A stretch of DNA of 50,538 bases from an uncultured Prevotella sp. (lineage in GTDB: Bacteria; Bacteroidota; Bacteroidia; Bacteroidales; Bacteroidaceae), in contig CADBVZ010000017.1 of the NCBI GenBank assembly GCA_902798285.1, positions 1 to 50,538 of the forward strand, given 5' to 3'. Position numbers and translations under genes: made by a program. Each line of letters begins with the position of its first letter. Within the stretch, counting starts at the first letter, position 1. Below the pieces are notes generated by a model, which was not told the origin of the DNA, did not search any database, and saw nothing but the letters and a program-made list of their open reading frames with translations. Of this stretch, positions 6,342-14,985 are shown piece after piece.

Positions 6342-7073
6342 ATGAAATACGCTCTTGTAACCGGCGGTTCCAGAGGCTTGGGAAAAGCCATTTGTCTGGA
6401 GATTGCAAAAACGGGAACACCCGTGATTATCAACTACCAATCGAACGAAACAGCCGCCAATGAAGTGAAAACCATGATTGAGGCACAGGGTGGTCAGGCC
6501 ACACTGATGCGCTTCGATGTTAGCAAGCCCGAAGAGGTGGAGAACGCCCTCGAGGCCTGGCAGAACGAACATGCCGACGACTACATTGCCTACCTGGTAA
6601 ACAATGCAGGCATACGTCGCGACAACATGATGTTTATGATGCCCGATGCCGACTGGCACGCCGTTCTCGACACCACGCTCAATGGTTTCTTTTACATCAC
6701 CCGTAAGCTGCTGCCCAAGATGATGCAGCGCAAGCATGGTGGCAGAATCGTGAACATGGCTTCGCTCTCAGGACTGAAGGGTATGCAGGGACAGGCCAAC
6801 TACAGTGCTGCGAAGGCTGCCCTGATTGGTGCCACAAAGGCACTGGCCTTAGAGGTGGCTCAGCGCAACGTGACTGTGAACGCTGTGGCCCCTGGATTCA
6901 TTGATACCGACATGACCAAGGAGTTGCCCGTGGATGAGCTGAAGGAGCTGGTGCCCATGAAGCGTTTCGGCAAACCTGAGGAGGTGGCTGCTCTCGTAGG
7001 CTTCCTGCTCTCGGATGCATCGGCCTATATCACAGGCGAAGTGATCAGCATTAATGGCGGACTGTATACTTAA
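6342..7073 (+). CDS. 3-oxoacyl-ACP reductase (FabG-type SDR) of the polyene cluster
   Basis: A 243-residue classical short-chain dehydrogenase. The NADPH-binding motif TGGSRGLGKA (about residues 7-16), NNAG (about 87-90), the catalytic Ser in NMASLSGLKG, and YSAAK (catalytic Tyr and Lys) are intact, and the C-terminal ITGEVISINGG is typical of FabG. In aryl-polyene assembly such an enzyme reduces the beta-keto group after each ketosynthase cycle, before dehydration to a conjugated double bond. It is the only ketoreductase in the cluster. The stop codon overlaps the ATTGAAR heptamer array leading to the next gene. Confidence 0.92.
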   Translation: MKYALVTGGSRGLGKAICLEIAKTGTPVIINYQSNETAANEVKTMIEAQGGQATLMRFDVSKPEEVENALEAWQNEHADDYIAYLVNNAGIRRDNMMFMMPDADWHAVLDTTLNGFFYITRKLLPKMMQRKHGGRIVNMASLSGLKGMQGQANYSAAKAALIGATKALALEVAQRNVTVNAVAPGFIDTDMTKELPVDELKELVPMKRFGKPEEVAALVGFLLSDASAYITGEVISINGGLYT

Positions 7074-7100
7074 TTGAAAATTGAAGATTGAAAATTGAAA
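7073..7100 (+). repeat. Heptamer array, four units of ATTGAAR
   Basis: Exactly 28 bp, beginning on the last base of the ketoreductase TAA stop and ending 2 bp before the ATG of the ketosynthase. The third base position of variation is only A or G at unit end. TGA is present in each unit. Confidence 0.85.
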
Positions 7101-7102
7101 TA

Positions 7103-8329
7103 ATGGAAAGAAGAGTAGTTATAACGGGTATGGGCATTTGGTCCTGCCTTGGAACAAGCATAGAGGAAGTAAAGGAATCACTCTATCAGGGAAAATCAGG
7201 TATTGGTGTTGATCAGGACCGTATGGAATACGGATTCCGCTCAGGACTGACGGGTATCGTGAAGCGCCCCGTGCTGAAGGGTGTGCTGGATCGTCGTACG
7301 CGTATGGGTCTCTCGGAAGAGGCTGAGTATGCCTTCATGGCCAGCAAGGATGCCTTCCAGATGGCTGGTATCGACGATCAGTATCTGCTGGATAATGAGG
7401 TAGGTGTGATCTTCGGAAACGACTCATCGGCAGCTGCCGTAGTAGAGTCGGACCGTATTATGCGCGAGAAGCACGACTCGGCCATGATTGGTTCGGGCCT
7501 GATATTCCAGGGCATGAACTCTACCGTGAATATGAACATGAACACCATTTTCCACCTGCGTGGCGTGAACTTCTCAGTAAGTTCGGCCTGCGCCAGCGGA
7601 TCGCACTCCATCGGTCTGAGCTATCTGCTCATTAAGCAGGGCTTGCAGGATGTGATTCTGTGTGGTGGTGCGCAGGAGGTGAACAAATGGAGCATGTCAT
7701 CATTCGATGCACTGAATGCCTTCTCCATCCGTATGGATGATCCCACGAAGGCCTCGCGCCCATTCGACAAAGATCGCGACGGACTCGTGCCCAGCGGTGG
7801 TGCAGCAGCACTGGTGCTGGAGGATTACGAGCATGCCATCGCTCGTGGTGCTACCATCCTCGCAGAGGTATGTGGTTATGGCTTCTCGAGCAACGGCGGA
7901 GGTATCTCTGAGCCCAGCGACCAGGGTAGCTTTGTGGCTATGACACGTGCCATGAAGGATGCTGGTGTAGAGGCCGATGATATCGACTACATCAACGCCC
8001 ACGCTACTTCGACCCATCAGGGTGATATGTACGAGGCTCTGGCTTTGGGCCGTATCTTCAAGGGCAAGCGTGCGCTGATTTCGAGCACCAAGTCGATGAC
8101 AGGTCATGAGTGCTGGATGGCTGGTGCCAGCGAGGTGGTTTACTCGCTCATCATGATGCAGAACAACTTCGTGGCTCCCAACATCAACTTTGAGAATCCC
8201 GATGAGTATTCTGAGGGCCTGAACATCACAGCCAAGGCTGTAGATACTGAGGTGAACACCGTTCTGAGCAATTCGTTCGGATTCGGAGGCACCAACTCGG
8301 CACTGGTGATTAAAAAGGTAAAAAAGTAA
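7103..8329 (+). CDS. Beta-ketoacyl-ACP synthase (FabF-like) of the polyene cluster
   Basis: A 408-residue condensing enzyme of the thiolase fold with an intact Cys-His-His triad: Cys163 in SVSSACASGSHS, His300 in YINAHATSTHQGD and His335 in STKSMTGHECWMAGASE. The C-terminal FGFGGTNSALV is typical. It would extend the ACP-bound chain by malonyl condensation. ATG at 7103 is preferred over a frame extension to 7088 because that extension is made of heptamer repeat. Between this gene and the next is an 8-bp repeat array. Confidence 0.92.
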   Translation: MERRVVITGMGIWSCLGTSIEEVKESLYQGKSGIGVDQDRMEYGFRSGLTGIVKRPVLKGVLDRRTRMGLSEEAEYAFMASKDAFQMAGIDDQYLLDNEVGVIFGNDSSAAAVVESDRIMREKHDSAMIGSGLIFQGMNSTVNMNMNTIFHLRGVNFSVSSACASGSHSIGLSYLLIKQGLQDVILCGGAQEVNKWSMSSFDALNAFSIRMDDPTKASRPFDKDRDGLVPSGGAAALVLEDYEHAIARGATILAEVCGYGFSSNGGGISEPSDQGSFVAMTRAMKDAGVEADDIDYINAHATSTHQGDMYEALALGRIFKGKRALISSTKSMTGHECWMAGASEVVYSLIMMQNNFVAPNINFENPDEYSEGLNITAKAVDTEVNTVLSNSFGFGGTNSALVIKKVKK

Positions 8330-8340
8330 AAAGGTAAAAA
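8309..8340 (+). repeat. Octamer array, unit RGTAAAAA
   Basis: Three 8-bp units (GGTAAAAA, AGTAAAAA, GGTAAAAA, 8317-8340), preceded by a degenerate unit ATTAAAAA, running across the ketosynthase stop codon (8327-8329) up to the next ATG at 8341. It is the only array with period 8. TAA is present in each unit. Confidence 0.65.
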
Positions 8341-9252
8341 ATGAAGTTGCTCAGAGGGACAAAGGGTATTACCTTCGGATCAGCCTGGATGTATAAGGCA
8401 CTCATCATGATGCTGAAAGTCATCAACATCAAGGTGCTCTATGCGTTTATGGCTATCTGCGTGATTCCTCTGACGATGATATTCAGCAAGGGTGCCAAAC
8501 TCACTCAGGATTACTACCATCGCAGAAGAGGCTACGGACGCTGGAAGGCGCTATGGGCTACCTATCGTAATCACTGCATCTTCGGACAGACGGTGATTGA
8601 TAAGTTCGCCATGTATGCTGGTCATAAGTTCAAGATGAACTACGAAGGACTGGAGCTGTATCAAGAGCTCGTGGGTAAGCCCGAGGCATTTATACAGTTG
8701 AGCGCCCACATAGGCTGTAGCGAGATTCTGGGCTATTCGCTCCATGTGGAGAAACCCTGCAACGTGCTGGTGTATGGTGGCGAGAAGGCCTCGCTGATGA
8801 GCTATCGCAAGGCGTCGTTCGGCGATATGAACATCAAGATGATTCCTGTAGGCGTGGGTGCATCGCATAGTGAGGAAATGGTGGATGCCCTGTCGAGAGG
8901 CGAGATACTGAGTGCCTTTGCCGACAGACTCATGAATATAAATAAGGTGGTGATCTCGAAGATCCACGGATCGGAGGTAACACTGGCGAAGGGTCCGTTC
9001 TCGCTGGCTACCACGCGTGGCATCGACGTGATCATGGCCAGCGCCATGAAGGAGAAGGACGGATCGTATACAGCCTACTTCACACCACTGCCTTACGACA
9101 AGACCCTCTCGAAGACGGAACAGCGCCAGCAACTGGCTGATGCCTACACGGCCGAGATAGAGCGACTGTTGGAGAAGTACCCACTGCAGTGGTTTAACTA
9201 CTCCGACTTGTGGAAGAATGACAGTAACCCAACTATAAATGGGACCAATTAA
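8341..9252 (+). CDS. LpxL/HtrB-type acyltransferase
   Basis: A 303-residue membrane-associated protein similar to lipid A late acyltransferases. The catalytic H-x4-E motif is visible as HIGCSE in QLSAHIGCSEILGYSL, preceded by YGGEKA-type and followed by ADRLMN-type motifs of the family, and an N-terminal hydrophobic stretch (YAFMAICVIPLTMIFS) serves as membrane anchor. Together with a second copy at 10972 it probably transfers an acyl group from ACP to the polyene lipid in the inner membrane; LPLAT-type acyltransferases are regular members of aryl-polyene clusters. The C-terminus ends QWFNYSDLW, matching QWYNYFDFW in the paralog. Confidence 0.85.
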   Translation: MKLLRGTKGITFGSAWMYKALIMMLKVINIKVLYAFMAICVIPLTMIFSKGAKLTQDYYHRRRGYGRWKALWATYRNHCIFGQTVIDKFAMYAGHKFKMNYEGLELYQELVGKPEAFIQLSAHIGCSEILGYSLHVEKPCNVLVYGGEKASLMSYRKASFGDMNIKMIPVGVGASHSEEMVDALSRGEILSAFADRLMNINKVVISKIHGSEVTLAKGPFSLATTRGIDVIMASAMKEKDGSYTAYFTPLPYDKTLSKTEQRQQLADAYTAEIERLLEKYPLQWFNYSDLWKNDSNPTINGTN

Positions 9253-9285
9253 TCAATAATGTCTAACTCAAAAACAATTAAGCTT

Positions 9286-9813
9286 ATGAAAAAAATGGCA
9301 GTTTTATTGTGTTCTATGCTGGTATGCATGAGCGCATTAGCAGGCAACCCCCTGAAGGTGACGAGTTCGAAGGTGAACCTGAAGGATTTCATGAAGAAGA
9401 ACGCCACGGCTACTCTGGTGCTGGACTGGAAGAACACCACGTACGACGAGAAGAAGAGTCCCCTGGATGAGTTCAGTGCTACTGACTATGAATTCATCAA
9501 GAAGGACTGTGCCGAGAAATTCATCGAAGGCTTCAATGATAAATCGAAGGGCCTGAAGTTAGGTCAGGGCGATAAGGGTGACTATCAGTTCTTGATAACC
9601 GTTAAGAACATTGACTCATTCATCAACGTGATGGGTTGGGGTTCAAGAACAGAGGCCAAGATGTGGGGCACGCTGAAAATCGTAGATGCCAGCGGCGACA
9701 CCATTGCTGAAATTAATATCGACGAAGCCGAGGATGGTACAGACTATGTACGTCGTGAGGCTTTCGGCAAGACCTTCCTGCTGTTGGGAGAGAGGATTGC
9801 AAAATTGAAATGA
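9286..9813 (+). CDS. Secreted protein of the polyene cluster, unknown function
   Basis: Not recognised. A 175-residue protein with a clear signal peptide (MKKMAVLLCSMLVCMSALAG). An ATG at 9259 would add nine residues; 9286 is preferred because it gives the standard KK n-region. The mature part begins KVTSSKVNLKDFMKKNATATLVLDW and ends TFLLLGERIAKLK; it appears to be an alpha/beta periplasmic protein without cysteine in the mature part. It sits between an acyltransferase and a methyltransferase, so a periplasmic role in handling the product is possible but not shown. Confidence 0.75.
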   Translation: MKKMAVLLCSMLVCMSALAGNPLKVTSSKVNLKDFMKKNATATLVLDWKNTTYDEKKSPLDEFSATDYEFIKKDCAEKFIEGFNDKSKGLKLGQGDKGDYQFLITVKNIDSFINVMGWGSRTEAKMWGTLKIVDASGDTIAEINIDEAEDGTDYVRREAFGKTFLLLGERIAKLK

Positions 9814-9825
9814 TCATAATATAAG

Positions 9826-10926
9826 ATGAAACTATTCCCTGAATTAGAAAAGCATTACACTAAAGACCAGCTCTCAGCGCGAGACGCTCAGCGACTGGCT
9901 GAGTTCATCGCCTGGGGGCCGGTCGTGTTCCAGGCTTCACGACTGATGGTGAAGTTTGGAATCCTCGACTTGATTCGTGACTCCAAAGATGGTATGACAC
10001 GCGAAGAGCTCGTTGAGGCTACAGGACTCTCTGACTATGCTGTGAAGAGTCTGCTGGAAGCATCGCTCTGTATCGGAACTGTACTTGTAGACACAGAAAC
10101 CGACAAGTTTACGATCTCGAAGACGGGCTGGTTCCTGTTGAACGATCCTGCCACAAGGGTGAACATTGACTTCAACCACGATGTGAACTACGAAGGATGG
10201 TTCCACCTGGAAGAGTCGCTGAAGGAGGGACGTCCCGTAGGACTCGAGCACTTCGGAAGTTGGCCCACGATCTACGAGGGATTGTCGCAGCTGCCTCCAC
10301 AGGTGCAGAAGAGCTGGTTTGGTTTCGACCACTTCTACAGCGACTCGTCATTCCCCGAGGCTCTGAAGATTATCTTCGACGAGCATCATGTGAAGAGTCT
10401 CTACGATGTTGGTGGTAACACTGGCAAATGGGCACTTCAGTGTGTGGGCTACGACAAGGATGTGCAGGTAACCATTCTCGACCTGCCCCAGCAGATAGGC
10501 ATGATGAAGGAGAACGTGAAGGGTAAGGAGGGTGCTGAGCGCATTAGCGGCTATGGTATCAACCTGCTCGACGAGAAAGCTCTCTTCCCCAAGCGTGAGG
10601 GTGGTCTCGACGCCATCTGGATGAGCCAGTTCCTCGACTGCTTCTCGATGGAGCAGATCGTGGGCATCCTGAAGCGTGCCAAGGAAGCCATGACAGACGA
10701 TACACGCATTTACATCATGGAGACCCTGTGGGATCGTCAGCGTTTCGAGCCGGCAGCCTTCTGTCTCACGATGACGAGTCTTTACTTCACGGCGCTGGCT
10801 AACGGCAACTCGAAGATGTATAACACTGCCGACATGGAGGAATGTATCCATCAGGCAGGTCTGGAGGTTGAGCAGATACACGATCATCTGGGACAGGGAC
10901 ACTCCATTTTAGTGGTGAGAAAATAG
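9826..10926 (+). CDS. SAM-dependent O-methyltransferase-like protein
   Basis: A 366-residue class I methyltransferase of the plant/bacterial O-methyltransferase type. An N-terminal winged-helix dimerisation part (about 1-110, LGILD- and GLSDYAVKSLLEAS-type helices) precedes a Rossmann domain with the SAM motif SLYDVGGNTGKWALQCV at about 190-205 and ILDLPQQ at about 215-221; AIWMSQFLDCFS corresponds to the catalytic region. The usual catalytic His is not obvious. In aryl polyenes the head ring can be methoxylated or methylated, so a tailoring role on the aromatic ring is likely. An array of GNGGTTA heptamers follows the stop. Confidence 0.85.
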   Translation: MKLFPELEKHYTKDQLSARDAQRLAEFIAWGPVVFQASRLMVKFGILDLIRDSKDGMTREELVEATGLSDYAVKSLLEASLCIGTVLVDTETDKFTISKTGWFLLNDPATRVNIDFNHDVNYEGWFHLEESLKEGRPVGLEHFGSWPTIYEGLSQLPPQVQKSWFGFDHFYSDSSFPEALKIIFDEHHVKSLYDVGGNTGKWALQCVGYDKDVQVTILDLPQQIGMMKENVKGKEGAERISGYGINLLDEKALFPKREGGLDAIWMSQFLDCFSMEQIVGILKRAKEAMTDDTRIYIMETLWDRQRFEPAAFCLTMTSLYFTALANGNSKMYNTADMEECIHQAGLEVEQIHDHLGQGHSILVVRK

Positions 10927-10967
10927 AGGTGAGAGGTTAGTGGTTAGAGGTTAGCGGTTAGGGGTTA
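10926..10967 (+). repeat. Heptamer array, six units of GNGGTTA
   Basis: 42 bp of six units (GAGGTGA, GAGGTTA, GTGGTTA, GAGGTTA, GCGGTTA, GGGGTTA), starting on the last base of the methyltransferase TAG stop and ending 4 bp before the next ATG. The second base is variable. TGA or TAG recurs at each unit boundary. Confidence 0.85.
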
Positions 10968-10971
10968 GAAA

Positions 10972-11850
10972 ATGGCTGAGAAGAAGTGGGAAGGAACGAC
11001 ATTCGGTAACGGGCTGATGCACCGTTGGCTGATAGGCTTGCTCAGAGTGATAGACACGCGAGTGATCTATGTGCTGGCCTATATCTTTGCCGTAACGCCC
11101 ACACTCTTCAAACCAGGCTTCAAACACGCCTATCATTTCTTTCACGACAGGTTTGGCTACTCCAAGCCTCGCTCGTTGTGGATGGCCTACAAAAACCACT
11201 GTCTGTTTGCGCAGGCTGTGGTCGACAAGTTTGCTATGTATGCAGGTCGTCACTTCGAGATAGAACTGGAGGGCTATGACCATTTCCTGAAACTGGCTGC
11301 CCAACCTGAAGGCTTTGTGCAACTTAGTTCGCACGTAGGCAACTACGAGATTGCCGGCTACTCGCTCGTGGCAGAGAACAAGCGTTTTAATGCGCTGGTT
11401 TACTCGGGCGAGAAGAAAGAGGTGATGGAGAATCGCCAGAAGCTCTTTTCGGGTGCTAACATCAACATGATTCCCATCCGTCAGGATATGAGTCATCTGT
11501 TTGAGATTAACTCAGCCCTCGCCAATGGTGAAACGGTGAGCATTCCTGCCGATCGTATCTGGGGAACCAGAAAATCAGTGACGCAGATGTTCCTGGGGCG
11601 CGAGGCTCATCTCCCGATAGGTCCGTTCCAAGTGGTAGCACTCAGAGGGCTTGATGCACTGGTGGTGAATGTGATGAAGACATCGCTCAGGAAATATAAG
11701 ATTTATGTGACGCCGTTGACATACGACAAAGAGGCCGAGCGCAACGAACAGATCAGACAGATCTCGGCTGGTTACGTGAAAGAGTTGGAGCGTATTGTCA
11801 GGATGTATCCCACACAGTGGTATAATTATTTCGACTTTTGGAATCAATAA
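10972..11850 (+). CDS. LpxL/HtrB-type acyltransferase (second copy)
   Basis: A 292-residue paralog of the 8341 gene, with the catalytic H-x4-E in QLSSHVGNYEIAGYSL, YSGEKKEVMENR and PADRIWGTR family motifs, and the C-terminal TQWYNYFDFWNQ. N-terminal hydrophobic helix VIYVLAYIFAVTPTLF anchors it to the membrane. Two divergent copies in one operon suggest two successive or alternative acylations of the product. Confidence 0.87.
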   Translation: MAEKKWEGTTFGNGLMHRWLIGLLRVIDTRVIYVLAYIFAVTPTLFKPGFKHAYHFFHDRFGYSKPRSLWMAYKNHCLFAQAVVDKFAMYAGRHFEIELEGYDHFLKLAAQPEGFVQLSSHVGNYEIAGYSLVAENKRFNALVYSGEKKEVMENRQKLFSGANINMIPIRQDMSHLFEINSALANGETVSIPADRIWGTRKSVTQMFLGREAHLPIGPFQVVALRGLDALVVNVMKTSLRKYKIYVTPLTYDKEAERNEQIRQISAGYVKELERIVRMYPTQWYNYFDFWNQ

Positions 11851-11876
11851 GATATGAACAGTAATATTTAGAGATT

Positions 11877-12119
11877 ATGACAAGAACAGAAATTGAAGAG
11901 AAGGTAAAGGCATTTTTAATTGATGACCTTGAGATTGATGAAGAGAACATTTTCCCTGAGGCTAAGCTGAAGGAGGATATGGGTATTGACAGCCTCGACT
12001 ACGTGGACATCGTAGTGATCGTGGAGAAGAACTTCGGATTCCGCATCCAGGCTCAGGAGATGACCAACGTGAAGACGCTGACCCAGTTCTACGACTACAT
12101 CGAGTCGAAGGTAAATTGA
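11877..12119 (+). CDS. Acyl carrier protein
   Basis: An acidic 80-residue ACP with the phosphopantetheine attachment motif MGIDSLDYVDIVV (Ser at about residue 39). It carries growing or finished chains for the ketosynthases, ketoreductase and dehydratases of the cluster. It is followed by an ATTGAAR heptamer array in which its own TGA stop sits, and by the dehydratase-like gene. Confidence 0.93.
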   Translation: MTRTEIEEKVKAFLIDDLEIDEENIFPEAKLKEDMGIDSLDYVDIVVIVEKNFGFRIQAQEMTNVKTLTQFYDYIESKVN

Positions 12120-12142
12120 GAATTGAAGATTGAAAATTGAAA
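12115..12142 (+). repeat. Heptamer array, four units of ATTGARR, containing the next gene's start
   Basis: Units ATTGAGA, ATTGAAG, ATTGAAA, ATTGAAA. The TGA stop of the ACP gene lies in the first unit and the TTG start proposed for the next gene (12137) lies in the fourth. Confidence 0.8.
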
Positions 12143-12571
12143 TTGGAGACTGAGAATTTACAAGAGCTCGCCATCACAACGCTCATTCCACAGCGAGAGC
12201 CATTTGTGATGGTTGACAAGGTGCTGACGTGTGACGAGGCTGATGCCGTGACGCAGTTTGAAGTCAGGGAGGACAACATCTTCCTCGACGACATGAAACT
12301 GGCGCCTGCAGGTATCATCGAGAACATGGCTCAGGCCTGTGCCGCCAGAATGGGATGCATCAACAGAATGCGTGGTGAAGGGGTGAAGATTGGCTTCATC
12401 GGCGACATCCGTAACTGTTGCATCGAGCGTCAACCCCGTTGTGGAGAGACAATCACCACGCATGTACATATCGTAGAAGATGTGTTCAACATGACGCTGG
12501 CAGAAGTTACTACGCACGTGAATGACGAGACCATTGCCTCGGCACGCGTAAAAATTGCACTGGTGGATTAG
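12137..12571 (+). CDS. Hotdog-fold 3-hydroxyacyl-ACP dehydratase-like protein, TTG start
   Basis: A 144-residue single hotdog domain similar to FabZ-like proteins of aryl-polyene clusters. N-terminal LIPQREPFVMVDKV matches the FabZ pattern with Gln in place of His, and LAPAGIIENMAQACAARMG matches the central helix with its acidic residue. The FabZ catalytic His region (HFPG in FabZ) is absent, reading FLDDMKLAPAG, so the mechanism differs from FabZ or it acts with the second hotdog protein. No ATG exists upstream of the conserved region: the only starts are TTG at 12137 or 12143, both in or touching the heptamer array. Overlaps the next gene by 1 bp. Confidence 0.8.
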   Translation: MKLETENLQELAITTLIPQREPFVMVDKVLTCDEADAVTQFEVREDNIFLDDMKLAPAGIIENMAQACAARMGCINRMRGEGVKIGFIGDIRNCCIERQPRCGETITTHVHIVEDVFNMTLAEVTTHVNDETIASARVKIALVD

Positions 12572-12990
12572 TGAAAACGCTTAGCACAACACTTAAGTTT
12601 AAGATCAGGTTTAGCGAGATCGATGCCATGCGTGTAGTGTGGCATGGTGCCTATGCCAAGTATTTCGAGGATGCCCGTGAATACTTCGGACAGCAGTTCG
12701 ATCTGGGCTATCTGCTCATAGAGCAGGAGGGATACTTTGCGCCGATTGTGGATCTGCAGTTTCAGTATAAGCAGCCTTTAAGGTATGCCATGGAGCCTGA
12801 GATCACCATCACCTATCGTCCGACGGAAGCTGCGAAGATCGTGTTCGACTACGAGATTCGCGATACAGCCACTCAGGCGGTCATGGTGACAGGGCGCTCT
12901 GTGCAGGTGTTTATGGACAAAGACTATCAGCTGGTATGGGATACACCCGCTTTCTATCAGGCATGGAAAGAACGCTGGGCTCTTATATAA
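12571..12990 (+). CDS. Acyl thioesterase (4-hydroxybenzoyl-CoA thioesterase type, hotdog fold)
   Basis: A 139-residue 4HBT protein. The motif FSEIDAMRVVWHGAYAKYFEDAREYF near residues 13-37 is the family signature with the catalytic Asp, and IVDLQFQYKQPLRYAMEP follows. It starts with GTG (12571-12573), overlapping the preceding TAG by one base, which indicates tight translational coupling. It may release the finished chain or edit ACP-bound intermediates. Confidence 0.87.
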   Translation: MKTLSTTLKFKIRFSEIDAMRVVWHGAYAKYFEDAREYFGQQFDLGYLLIEQEGYFAPIVDLQFQYKQPLRYAMEPEITITYRPTEAAKIVFDYEIRDTATQAVMVTGRSVQVFMDKDYQLVWDTPAFYQAWKERWALI

Positions 12991-13004
12991 TAAATAGGTA
13001 AAGG

Positions 13005-14702
13005 ATGATTTTCCGGATTGCCGATAATATTACGACGCCGCTGGGTGAGACGACAGCCGAGAACTATCAGGCTCTGAAGGCCGGACGTTCTGAGCTGAAG
13101 CATTATGAGGGGAAGTGGGGGATTCCACAGTCTTTCACAGCTTCACTGTTTACTGACGAGCAAACCCAGAAGCATGCCGTTGAGGGCCTTACCCGTTTTG
13201 AGTCGTTAGCTTATTCATCAGCCCGCAAGGCGCTTGATCAGGCTGATATTGATGTATCAGGCAGCCAAACTTTATTCATTCTGAGTACCACCAAGGCTAA
13301 CGTGGAACTCTTAACGGGTGATGCAGAAGCCGATGCCAAACTGACGCCTGCTGATGCTGCCAAGAAAATAGCCGAGAGGCTGGGCATCACTACAGAACCC
13401 ATCGTGGTATGTAATGCCTGCATATCTGGTGTGGCTGCTATCGTGTTGGCACTCAGACTGTTAGATGCTGGTGTCTATAGCCAAGCTGTAGTCTGCGGAG
13501 CCGATGTGCAGTGCAAATTCACCATCTCTGGTTTCCAGTCTCTGATGGCTGTTTCGGAAACAGAATGCCGTCCTTTCGACTTGGAACGTCTGGGTCTGAA
13601 TCTGGGCGAGGCAGCAGGAACGTTGGTGTTAAGTGCATCGCCAAAGTCGGCCGACGACTGGTGTATACAGCGTGGCGCCATCCGCAATGATGCCTTCCAC
13701 ATCAGTTCGCCATCGAAGAATGGTGAGGGTGCGAAACTCGCGCTCGATGCCGTACTCTGTGGCGATGCAGCTGATGATCTGGCCCTGATCAATGCCCACG
13801 GAACGGCTACGATGTTTAACGACCAGATGGAGTCGATTGCCATTCAAAGGGCAGGACTCAGCGCTGTGCCAGTGAATGGGCTGAAGGGCTACTTCGGACA
13901 TACACTAGGTGCTGCAGGACTGTTGGAAACCATCCTCTCGATGGCTGCGATCGACGATCATACGATTATAGGTACGCGAGGCTTTGAGGATTATGGCGTA
14001 TCGGGAAAGATTCAGCTTTCATCACAGCATATTAGAACCGACAAAACGCGGTTTATCAAGATGATATCGGGTTTTGGCGGATGCAATGGAACTGTTATCG
14101 CCGATCGTCAGCGTATCAGTACTCAGGTATCGCAGGCTCCATCACTCCAGATATCCCACAAGGTAAGGCTGACGCCCAATCTGTTAGAGATTGACGGCGA
14201 GCAGAAACCATTAAAGGAATCAGGCTCTCAGTTGCTGACGGCACTTTATAAAACCCATGTAGGCAACTATCCGAAATTCTACAAGATGGACGGACTGAGC
14301 AAGTTGGGCTTTATCGCCTCGGAACTGTTGCTGATGCAAGAGGGTGGGGAGCGTTTCGTGGCTTGCGAAGATCGGGCCGTGATTCTGTTTAACCATTCCT
14401 CATCGATCGATGCAGACAGGAAATATCTGGAGTCGATTGCTGATGCGGAAAACTATTTCCCAAGTCCGTCGATATTCGTATACACACTGCCCAATATCGT
14501 GACGGGTGAGATTGCGATGCGTAATGGTTGGCATGGGGAAACATCGTTCTATATCATGCCGCAGCGAAATGATGCGTTGGCATGGAAAACGATTGAGGCT
14601 TCGCTGGCCGATCCCTCTACGCAGAGTGTCGTAGGCGGCTGGTTGGACTATCAGGATGACCAGCATTTTGAGGCAGAACTTTATATAGCAAAGAATTCAT
14701 AA
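13005..14702 (+). CDS. Ketosynthase fused to a degenerate C-terminal ketosynthase-like domain
   Basis: A 565-residue protein. Residues 1-370 form a complete condensing enzyme with Cys139 (VVCNACISGVAA), His265 (INAHGTATMFND) and His299 (LKGYFGHTLGAAG). After a linker of about 20 residues, residues 390-565 form a second region that resembles the N-terminal half of a ketosynthase (SKLGFIASELLLM, CEDRAVILFNHSSSIDADR, PSIFVYTLPNIVTGEIA). Where a nucleophile Cys would be expected, it reads IVTGEIAMRNG, so the domain is catalytically dead in that sense and is perhaps structural or for ACP docking. The protein lies between the thioesterase and an ACP. Confidence 0.85.
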   Translation: MIFRIADNITTPLGETTAENYQALKAGRSELKHYEGKWGIPQSFTASLFTDEQTQKHAVEGLTRFESLAYSSARKALDQADIDVSGSQTLFILSTTKANVELLTGDAEADAKLTPADAAKKIAERLGITTEPIVVCNACISGVAAIVLALRLLDAGVYSQAVVCGADVQCKFTISGFQSLMAVSETECRPFDLERLGLNLGEAAGTLVLSASPKSADDWCIQRGAIRNDAFHISSPSKNGEGAKLALDAVLCGDAADDLALINAHGTATMFNDQMESIAIQRAGLSAVPVNGLKGYFGHTLGAAGLLETILSMAAIDDHTIIGTRGFEDYGVSGKIQLSSQHIRTDKTRFIKMISGFGGCNGTVIADRQRISTQVSQAPSLQISHKVRLTPNLLEIDGEQKPLKESGSQLLTALYKTHVGNYPKFYKMDGLSKLGFIASELLLMQEGGERFVACEDRAVILFNHSSSIDADRKYLESIADAENYFPSPSIFVYTLPNIVTGEIAMRNGWHGETSFYIMPQRNDALAWKTIEASLADPSTQSVVGGWLDYQDDQHFEAELYIAKNS

Positions 14703-14717
14703 AACAATAAAAATCAA

Positions 14718-14975
14718 ATGGAAGAATTAGTATTAGAATTAAAGAAAGAGATTATCGAGGCTCTGAACCTCGAGGACATTACTCCTGAAGAGATTGACAA
14801 CGATGCTCCCTTGTTTGGTAGCGGTTTGGGACTTGACTCTATCGATGCACTTGAGCTGATTGTGCTGATTGAGAAGAAATACGGCATCAAGCTGAAGGAT
14901 CCCAGCAAAGGCAAGGAGGTTTTCCAGTCAGTGAATGTGATGGCTAAGTACATCGCAGAGAACCGTACGAAATAA
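14718..14975 (+). CDS. Acyl carrier protein (second)
   Basis: An 85-residue ACP with GLGLDSIDALELIVLIEKKYGI; Ser at about residue 38 is the phosphopantetheine site. It is 10 bp before a ketosynthase gene, which begins after a good AGGAG ribosome-binding site, and is likely the main partner of the ketosynthase/chain-length-factor pair that follows. Confidence 0.93.
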   Translation: MEELVLELKKEIIEALNLEDITPEEIDNDAPLFGSGLGLDSIDALELIVLIEKKYGIKLKDPSKGKEVFQSVNVMAKYIAENRTK

Positions 14976-14985
14976 CGTTTAGGAG

